The translations under genes were made by a program, and so were the position numbers. A model generated the notes under the pieces. It was given only the letters and a program-made list of their open reading frames with translations, was not told the origin of the DNA and did no database searches. A DNA stretch of 64,000 bases from Spirodela intermedia (Eukaryota > Streptophyta > Magnoliopsida > Alismatales > Araceae): NCBI GenBank assembly GCA_902729315.2, contig LR746270.1, positions 2,536,501 through 2,600,500 of the forward strand. The letters run 5' to 3'. Shown in pieces: positions 1 to 11,036 of this stretch (the stretch's first letter is position 1; each line of letters begins with the position of its first letter).

Positions 1-334
1 GTCAACTGATTTAGCCTTCAAAACCTGCTTGCCTCGTTCTTCTTCTTCTTCTTCTCAATGATATTGATTTCTGGTTATCTCTGCTTAAAATTATAAATAG
101 CCATTGAATGATATTCACGCACTGGAACCCTTTTAAATGTTTTTGATGCAAATGCTTCCCCATTCAGTAATATTTTTCTTGCTTATGTTCTAGCTCATCA
201 TGAAATGGTCAAAAGATCCTAAACATGGGAAGATTAAGATTTCCCTTCCCCCCCAATGGAACTTCTTGGGGCGAATGGCTGGATGTTCTCAGTGGGTATG
301 CTGTGTCTAACCATTCGTTTTCAAAATTTTGTAG
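1..334 (+). other. Upstream intron of the 5-FCL gene
   Basis: No exon is recognised. The stretch has pyrimidine-rich runs and ends in a TTTTGTAG acceptor at 327-334, directly before the first readable 5-FCL exon. The N-terminal exons must lie before the window. Confidence 0.55.
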
Positions 335-2831
335 GTGACTCTCAGGGGAGGAAGAAGCTCTATGTTCCTCGCGTCGAGGACAAGAACAGCCACATGCGCA
401 TGCTCCACATATCTCAACTTGATGATCTGGTGGCTAATTCCATGAATATATTGGAGCCATCTCCGGTCGGTGATGATGGCAATCCGCGAGAAGATGGTAC
501 GTCTCCGTTTGCTCTCACGAAGAACTCTTCTCTGTTTCCGATAATGATTCTCTGATATCACTTTTTTTTTTGTTAAATATCATCTCAATTGATCTTTCTA
601 GCTCTTGTACATTTTGACAAAATTGTTTTTTTGTTAAATTATTTCATCCTAGATTCTTTATGCATCAGTTCCCATCAGAAAGAGAGAATGAAGTTAACCC
701 ACTGATGATTCTTCACATCATGATTGAAAGATCTTGCATCAGTGTTGACTTACCGAAGGGGCAGGGGGGTTGATTGTTGGATGGAATTCCTCATGGCTAA
801 CGCCGCTGCAGGCTTATCTGATAATGTGCATCATGTTTTCAGAGCACGGTTTTGAGATACATTTAATTATATTTATAAATAACTTAAGATAATAAATACT
901 AAAGATTCGGAAAAATAAATTAAACACATGCATGCAACTATAGGACTGATGTTCCCATGAAATTGATACAATTTTCTCAATAAATACATAAGATTAAACC
1001 CTAGAATTAATTGATTGTTAAACATTCCAGCTTCATTTGTTGCTGGCGCTGACTTGGTTATTGGATCAAACATCAAGCCCATGATGTCCAGTATTCAACC
1101 TCATGATTTTTAAACATAACTAAAAGTAGAAAATTTTCTTGGCATGCAGAAATCGGATCAAGAGTTCTTTTTTTTTAATCCTAAAATCACAAGATAAAAA
1201 ACAATTTCTATTTCTTTCATTAAAAACATTTCATTAATCGATGGTTGGTGCACAGAGATGTTTATTTACGGATTATTTCCCTTGCAGTCATGCTGGCAAG
1301 TGACCCTGTTGACTTGTTTCTTGTGCCAGGTAAAATGTTATTTATTTATTTAGCTTGCTAGTTGTATTTTTCTAATATCTCCATTTTCTGGCAGGACTTG
1401 CGTTCGACAGATCTGGGAACCGCTTAGGGCGTGGAGGAGGGTATGCCTTCCCTCCATAACATTCATTTAATTCTTCGTCTCAAGTAATCTTCTCTTGTTA
1501 CTTACGGGTAATATTTTATTTTTTGAATTATTTTTATATCATCTTAGGCCACCATAAAAAAAAGGTTTATCTGCTTGTGTTGACCTTTAGAACGGAGTCA
1601 GTTGACTTTATGACGAGGACATTAGAGTCAATCACGCATTGAGTGGGGGAATGGCATCTCATGGACTTGGTGAAAATGTGATAGGATTGTTTTCTTTTTA
1701 AGGAGGTTATCGTAGGTCACTAAGTCCTAGTTGATCTTTGACTTTTTTCGGTCATGTCAACCGTTTTTCCTACTTTTTCTAGGAACATTTAAGGCCTTTT
1801 TTTTAAGGACGTTCTTTAGGAGCATTTAATGGCCAAACTCCAGCCCAAAATTTCTCCGGCTGTGTGGGATCTCTACATCATCAAGAGTAGTGCAGTTGAC
1901 CACAACTCTACTGTGACTACTCAAAAGGGGTTACTTCTTCCGTTGGTCAACGCTCGTTGACAACTGATACTTTGTTGATTTCTCTTAGAAATCAACCACA
2001 TTCATGGAAAGCTCTCTCACTAGGGTAGAGATAGCAAGATCTTAGATAGCAGGCTGTATGAAGTCAACGCCCACTTTTCTCTTAGGTTAGTGGAAGAAGT
2101 CAACAGTGAGATGAAAGAAGATGTGCTCGGCTGGCTTTCTGCTCTATTTTTAGGAAGCCCGCCCGCCCACCATGAAAATTCCTGCCTGCCCTCTCAAGAT
2201 GACGTTGACCATGGATTCTTGCCATCTTGTCAGCGCACATTATCTCCCCTATTTCTTATTTTTCAGGGCCTTTATCGAATTAATTGAGTTTTTTTTCCTA
2301 TTTTTTGTCTTTTACTTCTCTGTTGGCATGTTTTAATCTGGAAGCTACTACGACACGCTCCTGAGGAGATACCAAGCGCTCTGCGCGAAGAGGCAGTGTA
2401 ATCGCCCTCTTTTAGGTACGAAATGGGCTCCTTCCACCGACCGTTATGCCATAATTCTACCATAAATAACTTATTTTTTTGGGTGGTCAACTCTTTTCCA
2501 ATTTCAAGTAATTTCCCTTCTCCTTGACCCACCACCTGCATAGTTGACCTTGGCGGGTAGGGCCCATAAGGGGGTTTGAGGCCACTGCAGGAAAGGGGGG
2601 ATTATCATTATTGGAAAAGAAAATCACCGTAATTAAGATGATATTTTTTCTGTTCTTAATTTGGCAGTCGCACTGGCGTACTCCGCTCAGGTTGTGGATG
2701 AGGGAATCATCCCAGTGACTCTCCATGACGTGCCCGTTGACGCTCTGGTCTCCCCCTCTGGTACCGTCCCCATCAGCGCCGCCGCCCTCCAGAGCTTGGC
2801 CCCCATGGGCGAAAGGTCAAGTCTTGGTTGA
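335..2831 (+). CDS. 5FCL: 5-formyltetrahydrofolate cyclo-ligase, 3' part (5' end outside window)
   Basis: The enzyme uses ATP to convert 5-formyl-THF to 5,10-methenyl-THF and is usually mitochondrial in plants. Five exons can be read: 335-496, 1288-1329, 1395-1440, 2345-2415 and 2668-2831 (stop TGA). All have GT-AG borders and phases that agree (1,1,2,1). Recognisable pieces in order are KKLYVPRVED, MRMLHISQLDDL, NSMNILEP, then GLAFDRSGNRLGRGGGYYD across the exon 3/4 junction, then IIPVTLHDVPVDALVSPSG near the C-terminus. The GRGGGYYD stretch is the family's nucleotide/phosphate loop. About 160 residues are visible and no frame break is seen. The first exon could instead begin at the second AG (345). 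Exon 4 uses the acceptor GAAG, chosen because it restores GGGYYD. The gene is probably functional. The N-terminal third, including any transit peptide, cannot be assessed here. Confidence 0.9.
1580..2548. promoter_or_regulatory. Dense cluster of TTGAC (W-box core) motifs in 5-FCL introns
   Basis: TTGAC or its complement GTCAA occurs at 1580, 1602, 1738, 1756, 1896, 1946, 1957, 2063, 2099, 2205, 2486, 2524 and 2544. Most lie in the 1441-2344 intron and the last three in the next intron. About two would be expected by chance on both strands in 970 bp. TTGAC is the WRKY-binding core. Whether this is an intronic enhancer or inherited repeat sequence is unknown. Confidence 0.35.
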
Positions 2832-3345
2832 CTTGGATGACTTATGCTGCATCATTTTTTGAGATTTTAAGACCCCCCCAGTAAGAATTCATGTATGATT
2901 TGATCCTCTCTTGAGATACCCATCTCGGAAACACCCTCGCCCGCATCTTAGTGGGTAGAGTTTGTCAACCTCCAAAAAATTCAACGCATGAGGAAACCGA
3001 GTGGTTTCTAAGGCGCTGGCGGCGGCCTTCCAAGCTCAAGACAATGAACAGACGCCAAATTCTAATATTCCACGAAAAGTTAATTTATTCATAAATAGAT
3101 TTAATTGCATGATAATTCCATTGTATTTGGTTTATTTTCGCTGGCTACTATTATTATTAATAAACGGGCGATGATGACGTAACAATACTGCTTTTTTCCA
3201 TAAAATCCCTCGAGAGATCCTCTCAAAGTTATTTCATTTAATTTAATTAAATATTATATGATTTGAAATCACTCGGAAATATCAAAAGTATGAATAAAAA
3301 TATTAAACTGAATTTGACTAAATAGTGGGCCCCACCATGAATTCC
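2832..3345. other. Intergenic: 3' flank of 5-FCL and promoter side of the first DUF538 copy
   Basis: No gene is seen. The sequence is mixed and then AT-rich. Two more TTGAC cores lie near 2829 and 2965, and a TGACGTA motif near 3175. Confidence 0.5.
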
Positions 3346-3353
3346 TATAAAAA
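3346..3353 (+). promoter_or_regulatory. TATA box of the first DUF538 copy
   Basis: TATAAAAA lies 61 nt before the ATG at 3414, which leaves room for a short 5' leader. It is a good match to a plant TATA box in the right place. Confidence 0.55.
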
Positions 3354-3413
3354 GCGACTGGGGTGGGAAGTTGTTATTGGCGATTCAATGTCCTCCTTCC
3401 CGCCACCGAAGCC

Positions 3414-3981
3414 ATGGGCTCTCCTCTCAACACTCTCCCTGGCGCCATCCTTTTCCTGGGATTCTCTCTCCTCCTCCGGCTCCGGCAGGAGGCCGCCGCT
3501 GCCGGATCGGACTGTGGCGCCACCGTGCACGAGGTGCTGCACCTGACGGCTTCCCGGAGGGGCTCTTGCCGGATGCAGTGGCGTCCTACTCCCTGGAGGC
3601 GGACGGACGGTTCGCGGTGGAGCTGGATCGCCCCTCCTGTTATGTCCACTTCGGGCAGTACGTCGTGTTCTACGAACACCGCATCACCGGGGCGCTGAAG
3701 ATGGGATCGATCCGCGACCTAGAGGGGATCCAGGTTCTGCGACTCTTCCTCCGACTGGGGTCGGTGAGATCAAAGTTGATCTCCCGCCGTCGGCCTACGT
3801 CTACTTCCAGGTGGGTTGGATCGCCAAGCGCCTCGCCGTCGACGACTTCCGCGGCGTCCAGTCCTGCCAGGATCGGACCACATTCCAGGACAAGATCAGA
3901 AGACTGGTACGGATGATGATCAGACTGATAAATAATCATTTATCTACTCTTTTTAGCTTCCCGGATTTCATTTCTTCTTGA
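3414..3981 (+). pseudogene. DUF538 (SVB-like) gene with two frameshifts
   Basis: DUF538 proteins are small secreted-type plant proteins. SVB, the best known, affects Arabidopsis trichome size, and the biochemical role is unclear. The ATG at 3414 opens a signal-peptide-like start (MGSPLNTLPGAILFLGFSLL). The frame breaks near 3542. The conserved block FPEGLLPDAVASYSLEADG through SCYVHFGQYVVFYEHRITG to LEGIQVL then runs in another frame. A second break near 3755-3765 leads into VGEIKVDLPPSAYVYFQVG, then VQSCQDR, and a stop at 3979-3981. Everything a complete gene needs is present but spread over three frames. It differs from the other local copies: its C-terminal half (KVDLPPSAYVYFQVGW) is of the more usual DUF538 type. 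It is either a recent pseudogene or the result of sequencing errors. An intact TATA box favours recent inactivation or an assembly error over old decay. Confidence 0.75.
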
Positions 3982-6229
3982 AGAATTATTTACCGGAAAA
4001 GCAGAGTTACCTGTGTTTTATTAAGGGAATTGAATTACGTCCGGGTGAGTATCATTCTTGCTTGATTTCACTGTTCCGATCATTCGAGGATAATTATTGA
4101 TGAATTTCGGTCTCGATAAAGTGCAGATTACTTTGATACAACTCTGAAAATCTCTGAAAAATTTGCGATGTTCTTTCCTAATGCCCTTCTATGAACTTTT
4201 CAGACCTTTAGTTTCGTCAACCAGATAAATTATATAATTCAGGAAAACTAAATTACGACTGTTTCACGCGAAGTAGTCTGGGATGTACTGTGATAAATCT
4301 ATTGCGTCCTCAATGGATTCCATTCAGCAGAGATCAGATAAAAAAAATCAAGTAATCGATGCACAGCACCGATATAATTGTAGGTTCCTCAATTTTTCGG
4401 AATCCTATTTTTCGCAGGAGCAATATATGGTGGGATTAACCTGGAAATTATAGTATATTACCTGATTCATGCCATTCATGTTTTGAGATTCAAGCATAGT
4501 CGCTGTGGCATGTAGTAACCTGCCAATTTTATTCTTTCGCTTCTTCTTTTCACCTGCGTTTTCAATGGGTTTCCTACTCATTTCAAACTATGATATAGAG
4601 GGCCCTCGTCAGATCGAGAGACCAGTCGTGATTTAATCTAGCTTTTTTTCTTCTTGTTCCTCATAGATGAACAACTTTTCTAACTTTTCCCGAAACATAT
4701 GTCGAGGATCGAAAAAACATCAAATGGCTCTTCTGAGTTCACTTAATATATCACTCGAATCAAGGATGAACTTCGCATGCTGCTTTCTTTTAAACAATAG
4801 GATGGTTTATCATAGGATAGGATTCTTTTGTAAATCTTCTGCTATCACATCATAATCTCATTTAAAGCTGCAGAGGAGACGCTAATCTCAGAGCCATTCT
4901 CCATTTAACAAACCAGGAAACAACGAGGCTCAATCGATTCCCTATCCGTCTTATGTTCCATGAAACATTGTGCAGACCTTTCTATACTCTACATCTCATA
5001 TTAAACCGTTCAAAGAAAATTAAACCATCCATGTTTACGTTTTTTTTCTTAAACTTCACTGGAAATCTCTCACGAGTCTCTTGTGGCTGATACACCTCAT
5101 TTTCTCAGTTTCCTGAACCTCGCTTCGAACTGGAGGACTTGATCACAGGAGATATTCACGTCTCAATCTAGGTAAATTGGTGTTTTACCGATTTATGTGC
5201 GCAGATTAAATGAAAATATTTTCTCAATTTTCTCGAGTCATTAAGGCTTGTGCTATGTAGTATGTTGGACCCATTTGGGTTCTTCTCGTTCCACAGTTTC
5301 AGGAGGAAGTTTAGAGTCTGTGTGTTAACGTTTCCTCTGGTCTATCAAGAAATTACTTCAGTTATATCTGCAATCAAACCATGTGATCAATATTTTAAAA
5401 AATTCTTCACTTATTTTTGTCTAAATTCGGCATATTTATCAATAGGCGAAGTGCTACATCCGTACTGTGTTGGTTTGGGCAATGAGAATCATCACCACCC
5501 AAAGGAGATCAGCTTTGGTTGTGGGAGACGGAGATCAATTTGATGCTGATAGAGATCGTAATCGGTATCTATGATGTCCAAATCTGGCAACCCCAACTAA
5601 GCTTAGAAAGAGAGGACATTTTGTTAACTGGTGAAATTATCATAAGGTATTGAATTTAATGAGGGAAATTACAGTGAATTCCCTATATGATGCATTTGTC
5701 ATCAAGAAGCTCTTACATTCATTTTACTCAGGCTTTTGAGTCTCTAGAAATTGACCTCTTCTGATCTGACCAGTGGATCAAGTTTCTGGAACAGAGGGCA
5801 AATTGGTCACCGTTGAAAGTCAGAGCAATTGACTTTCGTGGTAAAATTGAAACGAAGTCCCTTCATGACAGATCTGTTGTAAATCAGGTCTCATGTTTAA
5901 ATTTCCGGACTTTTCAGTGTCTATAAATTGAAGATTTTTTGATCTGGTCATCCAATCTCATTTGACAAACGGATGAATAGTTAATCACAGTGGGAACTCT
6001 GACGGATTGAGTTTTATGAGGAATTGTCTTTTAAAAGCTCATCTAATTGTCCATAGGCTGTTATATTTATTTGGTCAGAATCTATAAATTGACGCTTGTG
6101 GGAGGACATTCTTACGAAACAAATTTAGTGAGCATTGACACAATTTTCCTCGCTGTAACAATGGATGGAGAAGCGACAGTCACCAGTAAGTCCTCACGGT
6201 GACGAGTAAGGAGATCACACTGTGGCAGT
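3982..6229. other. Intergenic, no gene recognised
   Basis: AT-rich sequence with only short chance reading frames. Near 5745, 5920 and 6080 there are loosely repeated phrases of the type 'tctataaattga...gatctggtca', which hint at a degraded repeat. No coding domain or RNA gene is seen. Confidence 0.45.
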
Positions 6230-6405
6230 GCCACCTCTACCAGTGGTGGATGAGGAAGAGGAGGTGAGGTCCGCTTCTCACAGAGGCAGATGTCGGTGAA
6301 CTCGATGGCGAACTAGATGCTGCTTCATCCCTTGAGAACAGCAATGACAAAGATGGGCAATCAGAAGAAGAATTTGTTCGCCTAGATGCAAGAGATGACG
6401 AAGAG
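6230..6405 (-). pseudogene. Decayed relic of a DUF538 gene (C-terminal part)
   Basis: On the minus strand, bases around 6370-6400 read VISCI*ANKFFF, matching GVSGIQAKKFLFW of the intact copies. Bases around 6265-6310 read IEFTDICLCEKRTS, matching ADFADVRHCRKRASS. At DNA level the match to 10485-10650 is direct (for example ccgcttct, cagatgtcggtgaa, aatttgttcgcctagatg). Stops and indels break it, and the N-terminal two thirds are gone. It ends beside the foldback repeat at 6449-6672. Confidence 0.65.
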
Positions 6406-6448
6406 AGAGAATGTGATGATAGAGAGAGAGAGGGAGGGAGAGAGAGAG

Positions 6449-6672
6449 AGAGACAAAGGGGACGAGAGAGGGGAAAAGAGAGGAAGGGGGAGTGTGTGTG
6501 TGTGTGTGTTAGGTATTAGGAACCCCATGTGTCCCCTCGCACATGTGAGGGGTTTGATTTATGAGAGGGCACACATGGGGTTCCAAAGACCTCTCACACA
6601 TACACACTCCCCCTCCCTCTCTTTTCCACCCTCTCATCCCCTCACCCATTCTCTCGTCCCCTTTGTCTCTCT
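6449..6672. repeat. Foldback element with long purine/pyrimidine arms
   Basis: The two arms are inverted copies. The inner stem pairs 6519-6538 with 6563-6584 (GGAACCCCATGTGT / ACACATGGGGTTCC), with a 24-nt loop. Outside it the left arm runs gacaaaggggacgagag...aggaagggggagtgtgtg. The right arm is its complement with about 25 nt extra. A smaller hairpin (CCCCTC/GAGGGG) sits at 6533-6552. The reading frames across it are by-products of low complexity. Confidence 0.7.
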
Positions 6673-6924
6673 TGAATGTTATGAATGTGAAGGTTATTTT
6701 CTGTTTTCTTTTTTCTCACTTGAAAGCCCTCAAATCGTCCAACAATCTGTCTAGCTTTGCCATCAAAAACATCTCTCTTGTGCCAAACCCATGGAATCCT
6801 TCATTTCATCTACCAAGCTCTTCCAAGTGGACGACCCATTAAGGCCCTTATTATCTAGACTACTTTGATTGTTCTTGTTTAACCTGTGTCACAAACGCTT
6901 ATGCATGATGACTATAATTTATTG

Positions 6925-9900
6925 AATTGAGCATTGACTGTTGCCTTATTAGTCCAAAATAAATTAGGTTTTTCTGATGGATCAATACCCAAAGTCACTA
7001 GAATGTATATCACATTACTCTCATCATAGATTAGAGGCAACAATGTGATCGTTTCTTGAATCTTGAATTCTGTATGTCGAGACATTTTGGTTAGCATTTT
7101 TTTTTTCAAATTTTTCACCATAAGTTTTAGAGGATCATAGAGAAAGATTCTAAGAAAAATGAGCCTTGATTTTTTTGTTTACATCACTAAGTAATCAATC
7201 AAAATTAGACTGAGATTATGTTGTAACATGTTTCACCAAATTGAAGGTCCTTAGGGAGATATTGAGCCTTTTAGACCCTCATGTTCTTACAACAAAGGTA
7301 TACGTGAAAGAGTAAAAAAACTCAAGAATTAATTTTAGTTGGATTTTATGATATTATTCTTGATGAGGTTAATTAATTCATTTACTCAAGTTCAGGCCCA
7401 ACAATTACTTCACAATCTTATTCCCCTGGTTAACAATATGTTTGCCCTTGTCTCACAAGAAGAAATTCAAGGGCAAGTTAATATTCAATTTTCTTCAGGT
7501 ATTGATATGTCAAATATTGACACCTTTTCTACCAAAATGACTTGGTTTAAGTATTCTAGTATTTCTATAAAGCAATCAAAGTGAGACTACTAGTAAGAAA
7601 AAGGATGATCCACATTGCACTCATTGTAACTTCAAGGGATATATTATTAACAAATGTTTCAAACTCCATGATTATCCTTCAGGTTAGAAGTTAAAGTCAA
7701 ATTTTCATTCTTAAATTGTTAATAAAACTTCTTATCATATTAACTATGTAGACATAATCAAATAATCAAGTGAGGTTTGGACTCACAATTGATGAGTATG
7801 ATTTCAACACATCTAACTTCCTCTACAACCATAAATGACAGACAAGATATGATATCAACTTTTTATTTGGCAATATATGTCTCTTGGTTGCTTGAACTTT
7901 GAGCCTATCCCCTCCAAAGATTTACATAGTTAATCTGGTGCATCAAGACATGTATGCTCATATGTTAATATCATTATTTATTTACATCCAATACAAAACT
8001 CAATTGTTATCTTACCTGCTGCTCTATCCTTTTACTTCTATTACCATAATTCTCACTTCTCAAACGTATGATGTTTGTCCTTCAACTTCATATTCTTTGA
8101 CCTGATTTGCACCTTCAACTTCATCTCTTTTTTTATCATTTTGTGATTTAGGGACACATTGCAAGAGAATAAATGATATGGGTGCTAAAGTCTGAGGCAT
8201 TTATGTTACACATTTTATACTATCTTAAGACTTTCAACCATTTGCACTCTTTGCCAACACTACATCTATTCACATATGGTGCAATATGTTAGATACTGAA
8301 GAGATTAAAAAAACACTTTACCAATAATCTTTTTGACATGTAATGAAATAGTTTCATGTTTCATTTGCCTTTTGACAAAAAAAATCAGTTAGCTTTTCTT
8401 AATCAAAACCATGTTTTAGAACATAAATTTGATTTAATCCATTGTAACATATGGAGCTATTTTGTACTATGAACCATGAGATTTATTGATTTTTTCTTTA
8501 CCATTGTTGATGATTCAACTCAATTTATATGAACCTTTTGATAAGGTCCCAGCCTACAAGAGCGTCAGAATGAAGGGGGAAAGAGTATGACGTGCAAAAT
8601 AGAGAGAAGAAAGGGAAAGAGAAAGGTGGAGATTGGTCTATAGTGGTCTGGAGGAGAGGGAGGCCAGCAGTTGCACAACTTGAGAGGGAAGAGGAGAGAT
8701 AGGGAGGTCAGAGAGAAGGAGAGGTGTCTTCTTGGGCAGTGGAGAGTGAGTGAGTGGTTCTCTATCACTTTTCTTATGAACAATGAATCAGAATTTATAG
8801 AGTATTGTTTCTATTTTTTTTTCGTGACTCATAGTAATATGACTACAAAATAAAATTAATTTTGATATGATAATATCAAAAAATTTAACTTCATACTTTC
8901 TTCAATGAACATAACTTTTTGCATCAACAAAACTTAGTTGAAGCAACATTGGTACTTATTTAAATATAGCCAAATGTTTCTTTTCTTAATTAAATTGTAG
9001 TATAATCTTGAACAACTTGTGTTCTCACCCTACATTTTTTTTCAGTATGTATGAATTATTATATAAGAAGTCAGATGATTATTGAATATTTGGAGTTTTT
9101 GGCTGCTTAGCTTTTGCCTCTACTCTAGATGGAAATCAGACTAAAATTTAGTCACATGTTAAGCCTAATGTCTTCATTGGCTCTCATTCAACCTATCAAT
9201 TCTCCCTTCACAATCTCTTATATTAATATATCCCCACAGCCACCTTCCTAAGCACAATACATTACCCATGTTTGTAAACTTTCTTACCTCTAAAAATTAC
9301 ATTGTTATAATGCCTTCATACATACTACATCACAAAATAATAGAGTTTCATATCTTATATTACATTTCTTTTCTTACACCTTTCTATCACCCTTTCATAA
9401 TAATTTTTCATGGTTGTTTTGTCATACTATGAACATCAATTTATCATTAAGTAATTTCATATCTTGATTGCTGTGCAGCTATAAAGACTAAATTAGATGT
9501 TATTAAATCACTAAACACTTTCTCATTTTCATCTTTTCCAATTGGGAAACTTACCATTGATTGTCTTTGAATTTACAAAATCAACTATCAATCTAATGAT
9601 TTCTTTTCTTACACTTCTCTATCATCCTCTCATCAACAATTTGCCATAGTTGTTTCATTCCACTATGAACCTCAATTTTATCATCAAACAATTTGCCATA
9701 GTTGTTGTTGACTTTAAAAAATCAAATATCAATGTAACGGCTTTATAGAGCAATAGAAAACTCATTGTTGTCAAAGAATATACGTAGTAAGAAAAAATCA
9801 TTTTCTTAGAAACTCTTACTAGTAATTGCATTTTCTTGTGACCTATTCGAAGAAGTTTATATGAACTTTTCTTTAGATTATCATTCTAAGCCAGAGGAAC

Positions 9901-10235
9901 TCTTGGTTCATCAAAATAAGATTGCTTTAAAATTACATAAATAAATTTATGGACTTTTGCAGGGATCAAGGTAGTGGTACTCCAAGTTATCAACTTCATT
10001 GATTACCTTTGGGTTAAATCAATCAAAATCTAATTATTCTTTATTTAGAAAGGGCTTTGGTCCTCCATTTGTGACCTTAGATGACACTCTAATAGGTGGA
10101 CTTTTGATACATTGAAAGCCTTTTTGAATAATCAATTCGAGCTTCATTATCTTTGCGATTTGAAATATTTTTTATTTATAAATTACACGTTACTTGAGAG
10201 GAATTATTTTGTCTCACCTACATGAGGGGGAGAGG
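6925..10235 (+). mobile_element. Decayed Ty1-copia retrotransposon, gag to reverse transcriptase
   Basis: Fragments of a copia polyprotein appear in the canonical order with many stops and frameshifts. Gag: QNKLGFSDGSIPK near 6950, then FTQVQAQQLLHNLIPLVNN at 7380-7436 in the 7339-7584 frame, then a zinc knuckle reading CTHCNFKGYIINKCFKLH at 7617-7670. Pre-integrase and integrase: FLNQNHVLEHKFDLIHCNIW near 8395-8455, FTIVDDSTQFI near 8498-8530, VFGCLAFASTLDGNQTK near 9093-9145. Reverse transcriptase: FPIGKLTIDC near 9540, CDLFEEVYMNFSLDYHSKPE near 9840-9900, WYSKLSTSLITFGLNQSKSN near 9975-10035. It stops at a (GA)n tract and the RNase H end is missing. LTRs were not identified. The purine-rich stretch at about 8541-8760 interrupts integrase and is probably a later insertion. 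Confidence 0.8.
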
Positions 10236-10296
10236 GGGAGGGAGAGGGAGAGGGAGAGGGAGGGAGTGAGGAGAGGAGAGAGAGAGAGAGAGAGAG
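10228..10296. repeat. GA-rich microsatellite
   Basis: Runs of gaggga and (GA)n at the truncated 3' edge of the copia relic. Confidence 0.85.
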
Positions 10297-10464
10297 GTTG
10301 GTCGGATTTGCATATTTTCTTTAGAATTGATTTCGAGACCCAAGAGATAGAAATGTTGGCTATTGATTATTAGGAACCACAATCTTCGTAAAACAATAGA
10401 GATGGAGGTAGAGAAGATTCAGGAATCCTCAGCTGGCCACTGATACGACTGCCCAGAAAAAGAA

Positions 10465-10956
10465 TCACACGGTGGCACCGTAGGATGAGGCCCGCTTCCT
10501 GCAGTGGCGGACGTCGGCGAAGTCTGCGGCGGGGACGGTCACCGTAATGGCCCCGTTACTTAACTGGATGGCGGAGTGCTCCTCGTCGGCGGCGATGCTG
10601 GAGATGGCGACCCAGAAGAGGAACTTCTTGGCCTGGATGCCGGAGACGCCGGAGATGAGGCGGCGGGAGATCCTCCCCCTTATGACCCGGTGGTAGTAGG
10701 CCAGCTCCGAGAACTGGATGTAGCAGGGCGCCGCCAGCTCCACCGAGAACTCCCCATCCTTGGCGACTGTGTAGTTCACCACGTTGCCCGGGAGGAGTCC
10801 CCGGGGGAACCCGAACTTCTGCAGCAGCTTGTGGGCGCTGTCGTTGGCGGAGGAGGAACCCAACGACGCCGCCGCCGGCGGTGGGCTCGGCACTCCGGCG
10901 AGGAGGAGGAGGAAGAGGAAGAGGGAGAAGATGGGGGAGCGGGTGAAGATCTGCAT
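10465..10956 (-). CDS. DUF538 (SVB-like) secreted-type protein, intact
   Basis: A single-exon gene of 163 aa on the minus strand, starting at the ATG at 10956. The open frame extends further upstream but has no other ATG. This ATG opens a hydrophobic signal peptide (MQIFTRSPIFSLFLFLLLLA, residues 1-20) as expected for the family. DUF538 follows from about residue 40: FGFPRGLLPGNVVNY, DGEFSVEL, CYIQFSELAYYHRVIRGRI, LISGVSGIQAKKFLFWVAI, and C-terminal DFADVRHCRKRASS. Codon use is very GC-rich. A GACACGT motif lies 74 nt upstream of the ATG on the coding strand side. The gene is head-to-tail with the paralogue at 12097-12609. SVB family members are known to be stress and hormone responsive. The molecular activity is unproven. 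No damage is visible. Confidence 0.88.
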   Translation of the reverse strand: MQIFTRSPIFSLFLFLLLLAGVPSPPPAAASLGSSSANDSAHKLLQKFGFPRGLLPGNVVNYTVAKDGEFSVELAAPCYIQFSELAYYHRVIRGRISRRLISGVSGIQAKKFLFWVAISSIAADEEHSAIQLSNGAITVTVPAADFADVRHCRKRASSYGATV

Positions 10957-11029
10957 TCTCCTCTCTCCCTGGTGGGGAGGAAGCGGAAGCTCGCGCGATT
11001 TTAAGGGTCGCGTGGCCCCTTCCTTTAAT

Positions 11030-11036
11030 GACACGT
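11030..11036 (-). promoter_or_regulatory. ACGTGTC (ABRE-like) element before the 10956 DUF538 gene
   Basis: Reads ACGTGTC on the minus strand, 74 nt upstream of the ATG. The same heptamer lies upstream of the two other intact paralogues. Confidence 0.4.
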
